Source of the DNA: Rhizobiaceae bacterium | Lineage (GTDB): Bacteria; Pseudomonadota; Alphaproteobacteria; Rhizobiales; Rhizobiaceae | Reading direction: 5' to 3' | Length of the DNA stretch: 64,000 nucleotides | Assembly: GCA_029233925.1 (NCBI GenBank) | Contig: JARGOX010000001.1 | Span: forward strand, 245,448-309,447 | Shown: positions 16,444 through 25,857 of the stretch, in pieces | Numbering within the stretch: the first letter of the stretch is position 1 | Layout: each line of letters begins with the position of its first letter | Position numbers and translations under genes: made by a program | Notes under the pieces: generated by a model | Database searches by the model: none | What the model saw: the letters and a program-made list of their open reading frames with translations, nothing else | What the model was told of the DNA's origin: nothing

Positions 16444-18411
16444 TCAAGCGCCCTTCCAGAATGACAGCAGGACGATACCGGACGGGCTAACCGTGCCAAA
16501 CCAATAGTCTTTCTTCCCAGCTCCCGTCTGGTGATCCGGCACGCCCGCGTCGCCAAATGTTGCCGTTCCGTCAACGGCAGGCTGGCGGTTTCCCGCGCCA
16601 TCCTGCGCAAACTCAATCATGAAGTTCTTTTTCAAGCCGGTATTGGTGAACGAGATGGTGCGGTTGGCAACCAATGTCAGCGTGAAGTTTGTCCCTGCAT
16701 TCAGGTCAACTATCACTGTGGCAGTATCGGCCAACGCAACCGGCTCAACCGCATCCCAAACACCATCGGCCGGCAATAGCTTTCCAGCGGCTCCAGCCAG
16801 GAACTGCGCCGCTGTCGCTATGCTTGATGTCTGGACATAACCGGAGCCTTGAACACCATCCAGCAAGTCCGCATCGACCCCGGAGCCACCGCCATCAACC
16901 GTTTTCAGTTTGCTCATAACATCGGCGGCGGTATAGACGCTGGCGGCAAGTTTGGCGTCAAGGCTTGTCTGCAGGCTTGTAATATCTGCGATCGTGTGAC
17001 CGTGCCCGGCATTGGTTTTGCCATCAAGCGCCGTTTGAAGGCCGGCGACATCTGCGATGGCATGGCCATGACCATTCGTGGACTTTGTCGCCAGTGTTGA
17101 CACGATACTTGCAATCGCGCTGCCATTGTTTGTGAGCTCTGCGCCTAGCTCAAGGATCGTATCAAGGGCAGCCGCCGGCGCGCCACCAAGCAGATCCGAC
17201 TTGACCTGGTCGACATAGGCAATGGTCGCCTTCAGCCCAAGGAAACCATCCAGTTCGGTCTTTGTATAGGCATCGCTGATGGCGTAGCCGGCAATGGTGG
17301 TTGGCTTGGCGGTTAGTTCCGCAAAACCATGCGTGTGGTCACCGTCCGACTTGCCGTCAAGGGCTGCCTGCAGGTCGGTGATTTCCGCCATTTCATGGTC
17401 ATGATTGTCGAGCGCGTTCTTGATCTCTTCCAGACCGGCTTGCACATCAACCGAGAGCAGACCGAAAGCAGGCGTCATGGTAATTTTCGCGGCGGAATAG
17501 TCGCCAACCTGCGCCACCACATTGCCGGTCCGGCCAAAGATCGAGGTTACTTCGGATCCGACGGGCACATGCGAAACGGTCCAGCCGACGCCGTCATATA
17601 TTTTCTTTTGTCCGTCTACGCTGTTCCAGTATTCAGCGCCTACAACAAGTGGGTTGCCCAGCAGGTCGGCGACCGGATCAGCGTTTGATGCTCCGAGATA
17701 AATCTGCGATTGATTGGCGTAAATGGCGTTCAGTTCGACAATGGACAATTGCGCACGATCAGCACTGTCATTGGCAGAACCCGATGATGCGTTGGCTTCC
17801 GATGCTTTCTGTATCGCAATAGCTGCAGCATCCGCTGCAAGGCCCTTCAATGCCCCAATATCAATCTCGGCCTGGACAACAACACTGACAGCCGACAATA
17901 CGCTGGCTATGGCATCGGCTACATCGGACGGTGACGCCGGCGTGATGGTCCACCCACCGTGTTGCCCCTCTCCGGAAACCCGGTCGATATCGACGACCAA
18001 CTCACCGGTGCCGCTGTCATAGGACACGACCTGGCCGAGCATGACGACCTGCGGGCTTTCCATTCTGTAGACTGCCACATAGGCAGGTGGCGCATAGCGC
18101 AACCTTTCGCCTTCGTTGACCGTGAAGGTCTTGCCTCCGATTTCGACATTGTGTTCAGTATCCGAGCGAACGCGGAGCATGACGCCGATATTGGCGATTT
18201 CGGAGACTTCCTGAATCAGCGGCAACAGCACATCATTGGCCTTGTCGCGAAAAATGGCCCGGCCCTCTTCAATGACAGCCTCCAGGTCTCCGCGCACATC
18301 TTCATTGGACGCAATGCGCGCATCGATATCCTTCAGGCGCCGGTTCCAGTAGGACGGCTCTCCAATGGGATGACCGTGCTTGACCTGGTATCGGGAGAAA
18401 AAACTGGGCAA
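16444..18411 (-). CDS. Long tail fibre protein
   Basis: 655 residues. After an N-terminal baseplate-attachment part with predicted coiled coil (roughly 25-80) come several copies of a fibre repeat with an H-x-H pair followed by I-A-D-V/I-x-x-L-Q-T-x-L-D-x-K (around residues 335-470). In other phage fibres such H-x-H pairs hold metal ions along a trimeric shaft. The C-terminal 100 residues form a strand-rich head ending W-F-G-T-V-S-P-S-G. Confidence 0.8.
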   Translation of the reverse strand: MPSFFSRYQVKHGHPIGEPSYWNRRLKDIDARIASNEDVRGDLEAVIEEGRAIFRDKANDVLLPLIQEVSEIANIGVMLRVRSDTEHNVEIGGKTFTVNEGERLRYAPPAYVAVYRMESPQVVMLGQVVSYDSGTGELVVDIDRVSGEGQHGGWTITPASPSDVADAIASVLSAVSVVVQAEIDIGALKGLAADAAAIAIQKASEANASSGSANDSADRAQLSIVELNAIYANQSQIYLGASNADPVADLLGNPLVVGAEYWNSVDGQKKIYDGVGWTVSHVPVGSEVTSIFGRTGNVVAQVGDYSAAKITMTPAFGLLSVDVQAGLEEIKNALDNHDHEMAEITDLQAALDGKSDGDHTHGFAELTAKPTTIAGYAISDAYTKTELDGFLGLKATIAYVDQVKSDLLGGAPAAALDTILELGAELTNNGSAIASIVSTLATKSTNGHGHAIADVAGLQTALDGKTNAGHGHTIADITSLQTSLDAKLAASVYTAADVMSKLKTVDGGGSGVDADLLDGVQGSGYVQTSSIATAAQFLAGAAGKLLPADGVWDAVEPVALADTATVIVDLNAGTNFTLTLVANRTISFTNTGLKKNFMIEFAQDGAGNRQPAVDGTATFGDAGVPDHQTGAGKKDYWFGTVSPSGIVLLSFWKGA

Positions 18412-18431
18412 TATTGCGCTCCGTCAGGCTG

Positions 18432-18629
18432 CTATCGGGTTGCCGCGATCGGCACGGCGGACAGGATGACGCCGCTGTCTATCCCGTTCAAAATCCTGCC
18501 TTTCACCCTGTATTGGTTTTTCGGGCGCAATTTCACCCGGCCAGCCGGGGCCACGCGTGAAACGGCGACCAGATAGAGGGTCTCGTCCTCGTATTTGCGG
18601 GATTTTGCTTTCGTGCTGGCTGTTGCCAT
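18432..18629 (-). CDS. Small basic protein between fibre genes (65 aa)
   Basis: A basic N-terminus (many Lys/Arg/Ser/Thr), then a likely beta region. It is packed between two fibre genes in the same direction. The ATG at 18629 is preceded by AGGA. No family recognised; may be a fibre assembly or structural accessory. Confidence 0.5.
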   Translation of the reverse strand: MATASTKAKSRKYEDETLYLVAVSRVAPAGRVKLRPKNQYRVKGRILNGIDSGVILSAVPIAATR

Positions 18630-18656
18630 GGTGGTGTCCTCTCAATGCGTACTGGA

Positions 18657-20891
18657 TCAGAATTCGATGTCGGTGCGTTCCTCGACATGAAACAGGTCCA
18701 GTGCGGTGCTGGTTGTTCCTTCGGCGATGATTTTGAAACTCGGCACCGGCGCCGGCAGGTGGAACGTCATGGTCCGCTGCAGCATGTCGCCAGGGCGCTC
18801 TATGTCCTCAATAACATCCGGTGTCTCAAGACCATCTGGCGTATCGAGGCTGGCAGCGAACGTATGATAGGCGTCATTCCAGTTTCCAAGTAGCCAGATG
18901 ATCTGGATGCTGTCCGAAGCCGTTGCGAGAACGCGCTGGGTCGATATGTGTTTGAACGTCGTGCGCGGCCGTTCCGCAGAGATCTGACTGCCAGTCAGCA
19001 TGATGCCGGCATGGAGGTCGGGCGTTCCCTGGAAAACAATCTGCATTGGCAGCAGGGGCGGTAGGCCAACAAGCGCATTCGGGATAATGTCAGAAAGCGG
19101 CACCCAGCCGGTGTTCAGTTCCACCTGGAACGTAATATTACAGGCATCCGGCCGGACCATCGACGCCAGGATATCGAGCGCCGCAATTCCGCCATCCAGA
19201 TTGATCGGTTGCATGTCGACCACGGCACGCGAGGCCGAGAACCGCGCATATCGCAAGCCAAACATCATGTCCTTGGTGATGTCGCCGGAGAAATAGGCGC
19301 CGTCGGTTGAATAGAAGAATGTGCCCGACAGGTAGGATCCGCCATCGGCCATGGCGACATAGTGGTTGCCCTGCGTCGTCAGAACCACGCCATAACGCTT
19401 GCCCGCCTGGAGATAGGTTGGCGAAATATCAATGGTGGTTGCCTGCGGATAGGTGTTCAGATCGAGATAATCGATCGTCTTCTGCTCAATCGCATTGGCC
19501 AGATCAGGCGTGCCGCTGGGCGTCAGTTCGCAGATCGTCAGGAATATGTTGCCGGATGTGCCGCGCTTGGTGAAGTAAAGATCGACCCCTGTCAGCCAGC
19601 CCGCCTGGCTGTTAAGGAATGTCTGGGCAATTTGCGCGCCATCGATCGTGGTGGTGGTCTCGACAGCCGACCAGTAGGGATCCTTGACCGTATCCACCCA
19701 ATATTGCTGCAGCCGGATCATTGTATGATCGCGGGTTGCGTTTCCGCTCAGGACCAGGAAAGTTTCGCCCTCACGGGTGAAAATGTTTGATACCGGATCA
19801 TAGGTGCCGGTTTTCCAGAACCGCGAATTGGTGCAATATTCGTAAATCTGGCCCCAGCGAAATCGTTGGCGGGACATGTGCTTGCGCACAACGTCAAAGC
19901 TCGTCTGGGTATACTGGGTAATTGACTGCTCGCCGACAAACCCAGAGACCGACAATCGCAGTTCGGACGTGAATTTCGGCAGCAGGAATCCGTTGGTGAT
20001 CGTCACATGGCTGTTGATCGCCGAGAACAGCTCCAGCTCATTGGTGTTTTTATTGGCGGCCGAAAAGCGGATGCCCTCTTCCACCTTCGCCAGGAACTCG
20101 AGGTTGTCGACATCACTCTCATCCTGGGTCAGGAAAAAGTCGGTTCCATAGTCCGCATAATCGTCGGGAATATCGGACGCCTCTTTCAGCCGCGCCACAT
20201 CCGCGGCCAGCGATATGAAATCGCGAATGGATGTCTGGTCCTGCTGGCCATTGGAGAGATTGGCAACGTCGGTCGCAATGGTCGAAATGCGTGGCTCGGC
20301 AATCGTCCGCCATGTCTCGATCTGGTTGAGGCGTTTGTCATTGCTCAGCGTCGAGGACAAGTCGGCATCCTCATTCATCACAACGCTCTCGATCCCCGTC
20401 GGCGTCATGATCACCGTTGCGATCAGCACCCGATCCAGAGGGATTTCCGGCAATTGCGGATCGCCGCTTTCCGTCCCGCCCACAGTTGCCACTTTCGCAT
20501 TGCGCGCGCGGACCAGGTTGACCTGCTGAACCTGCACTTCTTCGGTCTCGACATTCACCAGAAAATCGCGCTCGGTCGGCTCCTGGTCATCGGTCGATCC
20601 CCAGGCGATAACCGCAATGGCCTTTTTATTGGCAACCGGCTGGTGCTCGACAAGGTCCTTGTAAAGCACTTCACGTGAGGCAAAGAATTTGCCGGCGCTG
20701 AAATACAGCCCCTTCTGGACCGAGATTTCAAAGGGTCCCGACGCGGCGACGTTGAACCCGCCATAGGCCTGTCCGTCATGGATGGCGAATTTGACAAGAT
20801 CGTCGATACCGGCCTGCGCAAACTCCTGTATGCGCATGAAATCCTCTGCCGGGACTTCCTGATAGTCACCGATAATTATCTGCTGGTCCAT
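18657..20891 (-). CDS. Large baseplate/fibre-connector protein
   Basis: 744 residues. The N-terminal 150 residues (M-x-Q-Q-I-I-I-G-D-Y, V-Q-K-G-L-Y-F-x-x-G, E-R-D-F-L-V-N-V) resemble phage proteins annotated DUF4815 or tail-fibre-associated. The rest is strand-rich, with W-G-Q-I-Y-E-Y-C and G-V-V-L-T-T-Q-G-N-H-Y segments that suggest a carbohydrate-interaction fold, though no catalytic residues can be named. It follows gpI directly. Probably it joins fibre to baseplate or is a second fibre. Confidence 0.6.
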   Translation of the reverse strand: MDQQIIIGDYQEVPAEDFMRIQEFAQAGIDDLVKFAIHDGQAYGGFNVAASGPFEISVQKGLYFSAGKFFASREVLYKDLVEHQPVANKKAIAVIAWGSTDDQEPTERDFLVNVETEEVQVQQVNLVRARNAKVATVGGTESGDPQLPEIPLDRVLIATVIMTPTGIESVVMNEDADLSSTLSNDKRLNQIETWRTIAEPRISTIATDVANLSNGQQDQTSIRDFISLAADVARLKEASDIPDDYADYGTDFFLTQDESDVDNLEFLAKVEEGIRFSAANKNTNELELFSAINSHVTITNGFLLPKFTSELRLSVSGFVGEQSITQYTQTSFDVVRKHMSRQRFRWGQIYEYCTNSRFWKTGTYDPVSNIFTREGETFLVLSGNATRDHTMIRLQQYWVDTVKDPYWSAVETTTTIDGAQIAQTFLNSQAGWLTGVDLYFTKRGTSGNIFLTICELTPSGTPDLANAIEQKTIDYLDLNTYPQATTIDISPTYLQAGKRYGVVLTTQGNHYVAMADGGSYLSGTFFYSTDGAYFSGDITKDMMFGLRYARFSASRAVVDMQPINLDGGIAALDILASMVRPDACNITFQVELNTGWVPLSDIIPNALVGLPPLLPMQIVFQGTPDLHAGIMLTGSQISAERPRTTFKHISTQRVLATASDSIQIIWLLGNWNDAYHTFAASLDTPDGLETPDVIEDIERPGDMLQRTMTFHLPAPVPSFKIIAEGTTSTALDLFHVEERTDIEF

Positions 20892-20904
20892 GTTCGTTAC
20901 TCCA

Positions 20905-22113
20905 TCAAGATCTGGTCATCTGACCGGCAAAAATTGGCTGTCCGGCGAAAAGGCTCTGGCCGGCAAGAACGGGGCGATAGACTCTGGTGTTGATCAGAAC
21001 CGCGTCGGACAGTCTTTTGGCCGCCGACATGGCTCTGTAGGTGCGATGCAATCGCGACTTGTCTGTTTTGGCCGCATGGCGACCGGCATAGGACGTCGAC
21101 GCAAACAATGCGTTTCGGCTGGCCTTGCCCGGTATCAGCACCTTCAGTTCCGCCGTATGGGGCGGTACCGCAAGGCGGGTAAAGCTGGCGAATGAAATCG
21201 CCCTGGCCGGCTCGCCCGGTGTCAATTCATCGGCAAGCGGTATCTGCTCGAATGTCCTGAATGCCGCATCCGATCGTCCCGCAAACCGCCTGTTGGCGCG
21301 CGCGCGGGCAAACCATGCACGCCGGATTGATTTGATGTCCGAGCTAAAGGTCGGAAATATTCCACCGCCCGTTCCGGCAGGCCGGAGCGGATTGGCAAAT
21401 GCCGGATCATAGGCATCCTGATCGCTTGAAATCCGGGCGATGTAATGTGTTGCCGTCGAGGGCGATGCGTAGCGTCTAATTGAGCGTCCGGCCAAAAGCC
21501 GGCGCCCTTCCGGATGGAAAAACAGAACCCTTCGTTCACCGGAGAAATCAGACCCCACACCGATCTCGGTTTCCACACCGTCGCGGATCAGCAGCGCGCG
21601 TTTTCGGCTGCGCTCACCGGCCAGATTGGACACTGCGAAACGCCCGGAGAAAAAACGCGACCTGATGCCGCTTCCGGCAAAAATCGACGGTCTTGCATCG
21701 GCGCGGCCGACATTGCGATAGATCTTGACGAGCGGCAGCGCCTCAAGCCATGCCCGGCGCTGCTCGATCGAATTTGACGGACTTGCAAAGAACTTGGCGG
21801 GTGGACGAACAATTGAAACGACCTCGCTGCCGACCAGTTCCGCATAGGCGCTGATCCCCGCCAGCGTTCCCTTCAGTCGATGATGCTTGATCGCATTGCG
21901 AATGACGTCGCGTTTTTTGGCTTCCGGCCATGTGTCTATCCAGATATCGACCGAATATTCCGCGGCAAGAACCGGCAACAGATCGGCCGGACACAAATCC
22001 GGATCCTTGACCTGGCGGACAAGATTCGACGGCAGCGGACGCCGCGGTGCCGACACCTGCGAAACGGTATGTTCGAACGCGCCGGATGTAGACGGCAGCA
22101 GGGATGCACTCAC
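20905..22113 (-). CDS. I: Baseplate protein I with long C-terminal extension
   Basis: 402 residues against about 180 for P2 gpI. The first 110 residues carry the tail P2 I pattern (L-P-V-L-A-A-E-Y-S-V-D-I-W, W-P-E-A-K-K-R, H-H-R-L-K-G-T). The remaining 290 are very basic, rich in Arg, Ala, Ser and Phe, with repeated F-A-G and L-A-G tripeptides, and match nothing I know. The start overlaps the J stop by ATGA. A gene fusion or a phage-specific extension is likely. Confidence 0.75.
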   Translation of the reverse strand: MSASLLPSTSGAFEHTVSQVSAPRRPLPSNLVRQVKDPDLCPADLLPVLAAEYSVDIWIDTWPEAKKRDVIRNAIKHHRLKGTLAGISAYAELVGSEVVSIVRPPAKFFASPSNSIEQRRAWLEALPLVKIYRNVGRADARPSIFAGSGIRSRFFSGRFAVSNLAGERSRKRALLIRDGVETEIGVGSDFSGERRVLFFHPEGRRLLAGRSIRRYASPSTATHYIARISSDQDAYDPAFANPLRPAGTGGGIFPTFSSDIKSIRRAWFARARANRRFAGRSDAAFRTFEQIPLADELTPGEPARAISFASFTRLAVPPHTAELKVLIPGKASRNALFASTSYAGRHAAKTDKSRLHRTYRAMSAAKRLSDAVLINTRVYRPVLAGQSLFAGQPIFAGQMTRS

Positions 22114-22979
22114 TGCGCCACCTCACTGGCGAGGATGATGTCGGTGCAATACCCGGCCTCATCCTGTGCAACCTCAACGTCGCCGGCGGGCGCAAGAACC
22201 GCTACATCCAGCACATTGGCGACATGGGCGGCCGCCGCAAGTGCGCTCAGATGAATTGTCCCGCCGACCACACGCCGCTCCGCAATCAACATCTCCAGGC
22301 TGGATCGCGCCGCCGCGATCACGAGCGATGGATCGGGTCCATCCGGTACTAGCAGTTTGAAACTGACCACATAGTTGGCAATCCTTGCCGCCTTGACCGT
22401 CACAGCGTCGGTCAGCGGACGGATGTCATCTCTCAGAAGCCGGTTGCGCACAAGCGCCACAGTGGCGTCTGAAGGCGCGCCGTTTCCCTCAAGCGACAGG
22501 ACGGCCACCGTCACATTGCCCGGCGACGTCGTGAATATGCCGACATCCAGGATATCCAGGGCAACGGACATGGCGTGATAACGATAAGCACCCGCTGTCC
22601 CGGCACTGGAATAGGCGTCCGGCGCCAGCTGAATGCGATGGCGAAAACGCTCATCCGGCTCGCCCTCATGCCGCAGGACACCGAAGCGAATGCCGAGCGC
22701 ATCAAGGTCCGTGCCGGTCGCATAGGGCGTCAGAACGGCCTTTGCCGCATCATTGATGGCCTGCTTGTCCAGTAACTCGCGATAGGTGTCTTCCTGCTGA
22801 AGAATGACACCCGGATCCGTCTCCAGTCCGCCAACATCATAGTCGATGCCTGCCGCCTCAAAGCGCGCCTTCAGGCTCTCAAGCCGTTCAGCCAGGATAA
22901 CGTCCTTGTCCAGTTGCTTGATGACAGCCGGAACAGGAAGTCGCGACAGGTCAAGCGTTGTCGCTGAAAACCGCGTCAT
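22110..22979 (-). CDS. J: Baseplate wedge protein J
   Basis: 289 residues. The sequence D-x-x-I-L-A-E-R, G-L-E-T-D-P, Y-R-E-L-L-D-K-Q-x-I-N-D-A-A and G-T-D-L-D-A-L-G matches the baseplate J/gp47 family. It joins W at the baseplate wedge. Both ends overlap neighbours by ATGA. Confidence 0.88.
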   Translation of the reverse strand: MTRFSATTLDLSRLPVPAVIKQLDKDVILAERLESLKARFEAAGIDYDVGGLETDPGVILQQEDTYRELLDKQAINDAAKAVLTPYATGTDLDALGIRFGVLRHEGEPDERFRHRIQLAPDAYSSAGTAGAYRYHAMSVALDILDVGIFTTSPGNVTVAVLSLEGNGAPSDATVALVRNRLLRDDIRPLTDAVTVKAARIANYVVSFKLLVPDGPDPSLVIAAARSSLEMLIAERRVVGGTIHLSALAAAAHVANVLDVAVLAPAGDVEVAQDEAGYCTDIILASEVAQ

Positions 22980-23365
22980 GAAACCACCTGCAGACCATTG
23001 CCGCGCAAGGCGATGCTTCGCACACTCTCAACCGTAAAATCGCCAAGATGCCCCAATGGGCGATAATCGACTTCGATCACCAGGCCCGCCTTTCCAAGCC
23101 GGATATCGTCAACGCTGCCGGTCGCCGAGATCCTGCGCACATGGAACCGCGGTTCCCAAAGGTCGATGGCGGTTGCGATCAGTTGCTGAAAGGCGGCAAA
23201 CAGATTTGCCGTCAGCAGCCGGCCAAGCAGCTCGGCGATTCCTCCGCCAAATTCGCGCCGCAACACCCGCGAACCGATGCGCGTCGAAAGGATGACTTCA
23301 ATCCCCTGCACCGCCGATGCGAAATTGTCGATGATCTTGCCCGTGTGCCGGTCGATGCCGCTCAA
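22976..23365 (-). CDS. W: Baseplate wedge protein W (gp25-like)
   Basis: 129 residues. The gp25 pattern I-x-x-I-L-S-T-R-x-G-S-R-V-L-x-R-E-F-G is clear near residue 25. This lysozyme-fold protein anchors the sheath to the baseplate. It sits between a 62-residue gene and J, with 4-base overlaps on both sides. Confidence 0.88.
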   Translation of the reverse strand: MSGIDRHTGKIIDNFASAVQGIEVILSTRIGSRVLRREFGGGIAELLGRLLTANLFAAFQQLIATAIDLWEPRFHVRRISATGSVDDIRLGKAGLVIEVDYRPLGHLGDFTVESVRSIALRGNGLQVVS

Positions 23366-23550
23366 CGCTCGCCACCGTTCTCATCAGGGGCAACGGCCTT
23401 TATCTGTTTCGCGCGCACCGGCGTAATGCGGCCAAGGGACAGGTCATAAAGCGCTTCGCGCTCGCTCAATGTCACCTTTCGATTGGCAGGCACCTTTGCG
23501 CCGGCCACATGATCAACGCCATCGGCGACGCGATAGACACGTTTGCTCAT
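23362..23550 (-). CDS. Small baseplate-operon protein (62 aa)
   Basis: Basic N-terminus, then a helical segment with L-S-E-R-E-A-L-Y-D-L-S-L-G-R-I. It is locked into the baseplate operon by an ATGA overlap with W. Not recognised; probably a structural or assembly accessory. Confidence 0.6.
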   Translation of the reverse strand: MSKRVYRVADGVDHVAGAKVPANRKVTLSEREALYDLSLGRITPVRAKQIKAVAPDENGGER

Positions 23551-23573
23551 CTCAAAACCTCAATTGTTCAAAA

Positions 23574-24086
23574 TCAGACCGGCGGATCTGTCAGATCGCC
23601 GCCCTTGATCACGCCACCATGTTTGTGCGTGTCATCGATCGTCGTGCCATTATGTTGGACATGACCACCCTCGAAATCGACATTGCCGACGACCTGCAAA
23701 TCGCCCTGAAGTATCACCTTGCCGTCTTTCATCGTGATCGTGATCCCGAGTGCTTTCAGGACATTCGCCGCCAGATCATTGCTGGGCGGGCTGTTTTCAC
23801 CGGCAAAGCCGCCCCGCAGCATGACGCCCTGGCGCGGATCCCCGTTTGGATGGATCACCCCGACAATCTGCCCTTTCGACAACGGCATCCAGCTGCTCGA
23901 CTGGCCGCCGCTCTCCGGGTGCGGATACCAGGGCGACAGGTATGGACCATCGGCCCCCTCGCTGAGCTTCAGCCGATATCCTTTGGCCGCATCAATTTCC
24001 TCGACCGGCCCGACCTTTATGGCATTGCCGAAAGCCGTCTTGAGCATCTCGAGATCGGCCTTCATGGCAACCATGGAATCAATCAT
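23574..24086 (-). CDS. V: Baseplate spike protein V
   Basis: 170 residues. An OB-fold N-terminal part (V-G-x-V-x-x-I-D, G-Y-R-L-K-L, P-L-S-K-G-Q-I-V-G-V) is followed by a beta-helix and a C-terminal H-K-H-G-G-V motif typical of the iron-binding spike tip of P2 gpV. It starts 8 bases inside the preceding gene. Confidence 0.85.
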   Translation of the reverse strand: MIDSMVAMKADLEMLKTAFGNAIKVGPVEEIDAAKGYRLKLSEGADGPYLSPWYPHPESGGQSSSWMPLSKGQIVGVIHPNGDPRQGVMLRGGFAGENSPPSNDLAANVLKALGITITMKDGKVILQGDLQVVGNVDFEGGHVQHNGTTIDDTHKHGGVIKGGDLTDPPV

Positions 24087-24897
24087 TGGTCACAACCTGT
24101 TCGCCACCCTGCGGCATCCCGATCACGGCCTCATTCAAAACCAGATCCGGCTCCTGCGCATCAAGCGGGTTCAGCCCGAGTGCCGCGACTGTCTGACTGG
24201 TCATGGCAGTCATTCGCTGCAGCAAAGCCAGATCTGCGACTTCGCCACTCATTGCCTGTTCAAGCAAGGCGGCTTTTCCGGCAAGGTCTGCATTTCCGGA
24301 TGCGGCCGCCAGGACAAAAAATGCAGCCAACGGACTTTCACTGTCGATCACGGCGCCCTTGGCGGGATCGGCCAAAAGCGCGCCGGTGATCCTGATCTGC
24401 TGGCCCGCCAGTCGAATGCCGTCGCTATCATTGCCGATCCGGGCGCGCTCCAGCTTCGATACTGTATGCAGCATATCCAGAAAGATCGCGCTCCAGGTAT
24501 TCTGCGGATCGACAATCGTGTCCATGATCTGCCTGGTCAGCAGGTCAAGGCTGAACTCCAGATTGGCATCGGTCGCCGCCAGGCCTGTCTCCGCAATCTC
24601 CCGTTCGCCACTTTCATCGGAAGCCGGCTGGAACATCGCCGCGGCAATCCCGAATTCGATGATGAACATCGTGTCGCCATTGGCATGAAACCCGCAATCA
24701 GCGAACTCGCCCGTCTTGACCATGGCCGCGTCGCTATAAACTGCCGCGAAGGGCTTTTCCTCCAACGTGCTGACCGAGCCATTCGGGTCGAAATCCAGAC
24801 CACCAATCAGGCTGTCAAACACATTGGCGCCGACAGACGTATTGCCGCGAATGGCCTCGACAAGCGCCAGGCGTGCAACCGCTCTGCAAATGCTCAC
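24079..24897 (-). CDS. Phage structural-region protein of unknown function, 272 aa
   Basis: Mostly helical C-terminal half, strand-rich N-terminal half, no motif recognised. It overlaps its upstream partner by ATGA and the V gene by 8 bases, so it is translated with head-tail completion genes. A tail terminator/completion role (P2 gpR/S position) is possible from context only. Confidence 0.6.
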   Translation of the reverse strand: MSICRAVARLALVEAIRGNTSVGANVFDSLIGGLDFDPNGSVSTLEEKPFAAVYSDAAMVKTGEFADCGFHANGDTMFIIEFGIAAAMFQPASDESGEREIAETGLAATDANLEFSLDLLTRQIMDTIVDPQNTWSAIFLDMLHTVSKLERARIGNDSDGIRLAGQQIRITGALLADPAKGAVIDSESPLAAFFVLAAASGNADLAGKAALLEQAMSGEVADLALLQRMTAMTSQTVAALGLNPLDAQEPDLVLNEAVIGMPQGGEQVVTND

Positions 24898-25274
24898 TGG
24901 ATCGTCAACTCCAACGTCAGGCGATTATGGCCGCGGTCATCGACCTGCCTGACTTCAAATCTTGGATTGCCGGCGCGCGCCAGGGCAATGACGACATCAC
25001 CGGACAAAATATCTGGCCCCTCATAGGTGGCCCGATTGATATGCAATTGGGCCATTTCTGCGGTAATTCCAACCTTGAGCGTTTTGGACGGACCGCCGCT
25101 CATATTGTTTGTTTTGGCGCGCCTCACCCGCAAGACCTGGATTGTCTCCAGGTTGGTCCGGCTTTGATCATCACGACCGTTGCGCATGAACAGGATCTTG
25201 ACAGTTTCAGCCATTTCCGCATTGACCTCTCCCATCATCTCGTCGCGCAAGTCGTGAAATGGTGCAGATTGCAT
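24894..25274 (-). CDS. Putative head-tail joining protein, 126 aa
   Basis: Size and position after the capsid genes fit lambda gpFII-like head-tail connectors. The sequence is an N-terminal helix then strands (V-L-R-V-R-R, L-K-V-G-I-T, D-V-V-I-A-L). No diagnostic motif, so the assignment is weak. It overlaps the next gene by ATGA. Confidence 0.5.
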   Translation of the reverse strand: MQSAPFHDLRDEMMGEVNAEMAETVKILFMRNGRDDQSRTNLETIQVLRVRRAKTNNMSGGPSKTLKVGITAEMAQLHINRATYEGPDILSGDVVIALARAGNPRFEVRQVDDRGHNRLTLELTIQ

Positions 25275-25307
25275 GTCCTGAACTCCAGCTGTTACGGCTT
25301 GGATGGA

Positions 25308-25763
25308 TTATTCTGTCCCAGTTCCGGGTCTGGCTTCTGCTGCTGGTTTGGCTTCTGTCGCGGGCGTTGCGGTTTGTGCTATCTGCTTTTGCAACAGAGC
25401 GACGGTCTCCTCGGCAGCTTTCAGGTCTTTGCTCAAACCCCCGGACACCCCGATCTGATCTTCAAGTTTCTTCGTGACATCGGCGAGCTGCGCCTCAAGC
25501 TCTGAAACCTGCTTCATCTGCCCCTTGTCCTTGCCTGCCCTGGCAGAGCGTGTTTCCTGCTGTTCGGCATTTTTTTCATTTGCCCGCGCGCGCTCATCAG
25601 GATCATAGGCAAGGTGGTTTTCGATCAGATGTTCGCCATAGATGCGCGGCACATCGATTGCCTTGTGCGGGTCGACAATTGCTGGCTTTCCATCCTTCAG
25701 GATGCCGGCGGGGATTCTGCCGATCGTATCAAACGCGATGGAAATGGTTTTGGATTTGCTCAT
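25308..25763 (-). CDS. Small protein with C-terminal coiled coil and Ala/Pro tail
   Basis: 151 residues. The N-terminal 50 residues form a compact domain with I-P-A-G-I-L-K-D-G. Residues 65-130 are highly charged and form heptads (coiled coil), and the end is Ala/Pro/Glu rich. It lies after the capsid terminator, as first gene of the connector-baseplate transcript. Lambda FI is an analogue by position only. Confidence 0.6.
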   Translation of the reverse strand: MSKSKTISIAFDTIGRIPAGILKDGKPAIVDPHKAIDVPRIYGEHLIENHLAYDPDERARANEKNAEQQETRSARAGKDKGQMKQVSELEAQLADVTKKLEDQIGVSGGLSKDLKAAEETVALLQKQIAQTATPATEAKPAAEARPGTGTE

Positions 25764-25797
25764 GATCTGGCTCCAGTGGGATCCGCGTGATGTGTAA

Positions 25798-25828
25798 ACA
25801 AAACGGCCCGGCGATGATGGCCGGGCCG
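25798..25828 (-). terminator. Rho-independent terminator after the major capsid gene
   Basis: On the minus strand a perfect 9-bp stem (arms 25804-25812 and 25820-25828, 7-base loop) is followed by TTTTGTTT. It would end or attenuate the head transcript 30 bases after the capsid stop. Confidence 0.8.
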
Positions 25829-25857
25829 CTCTTTCATGTGCTCAACTTTCCTGCGGC

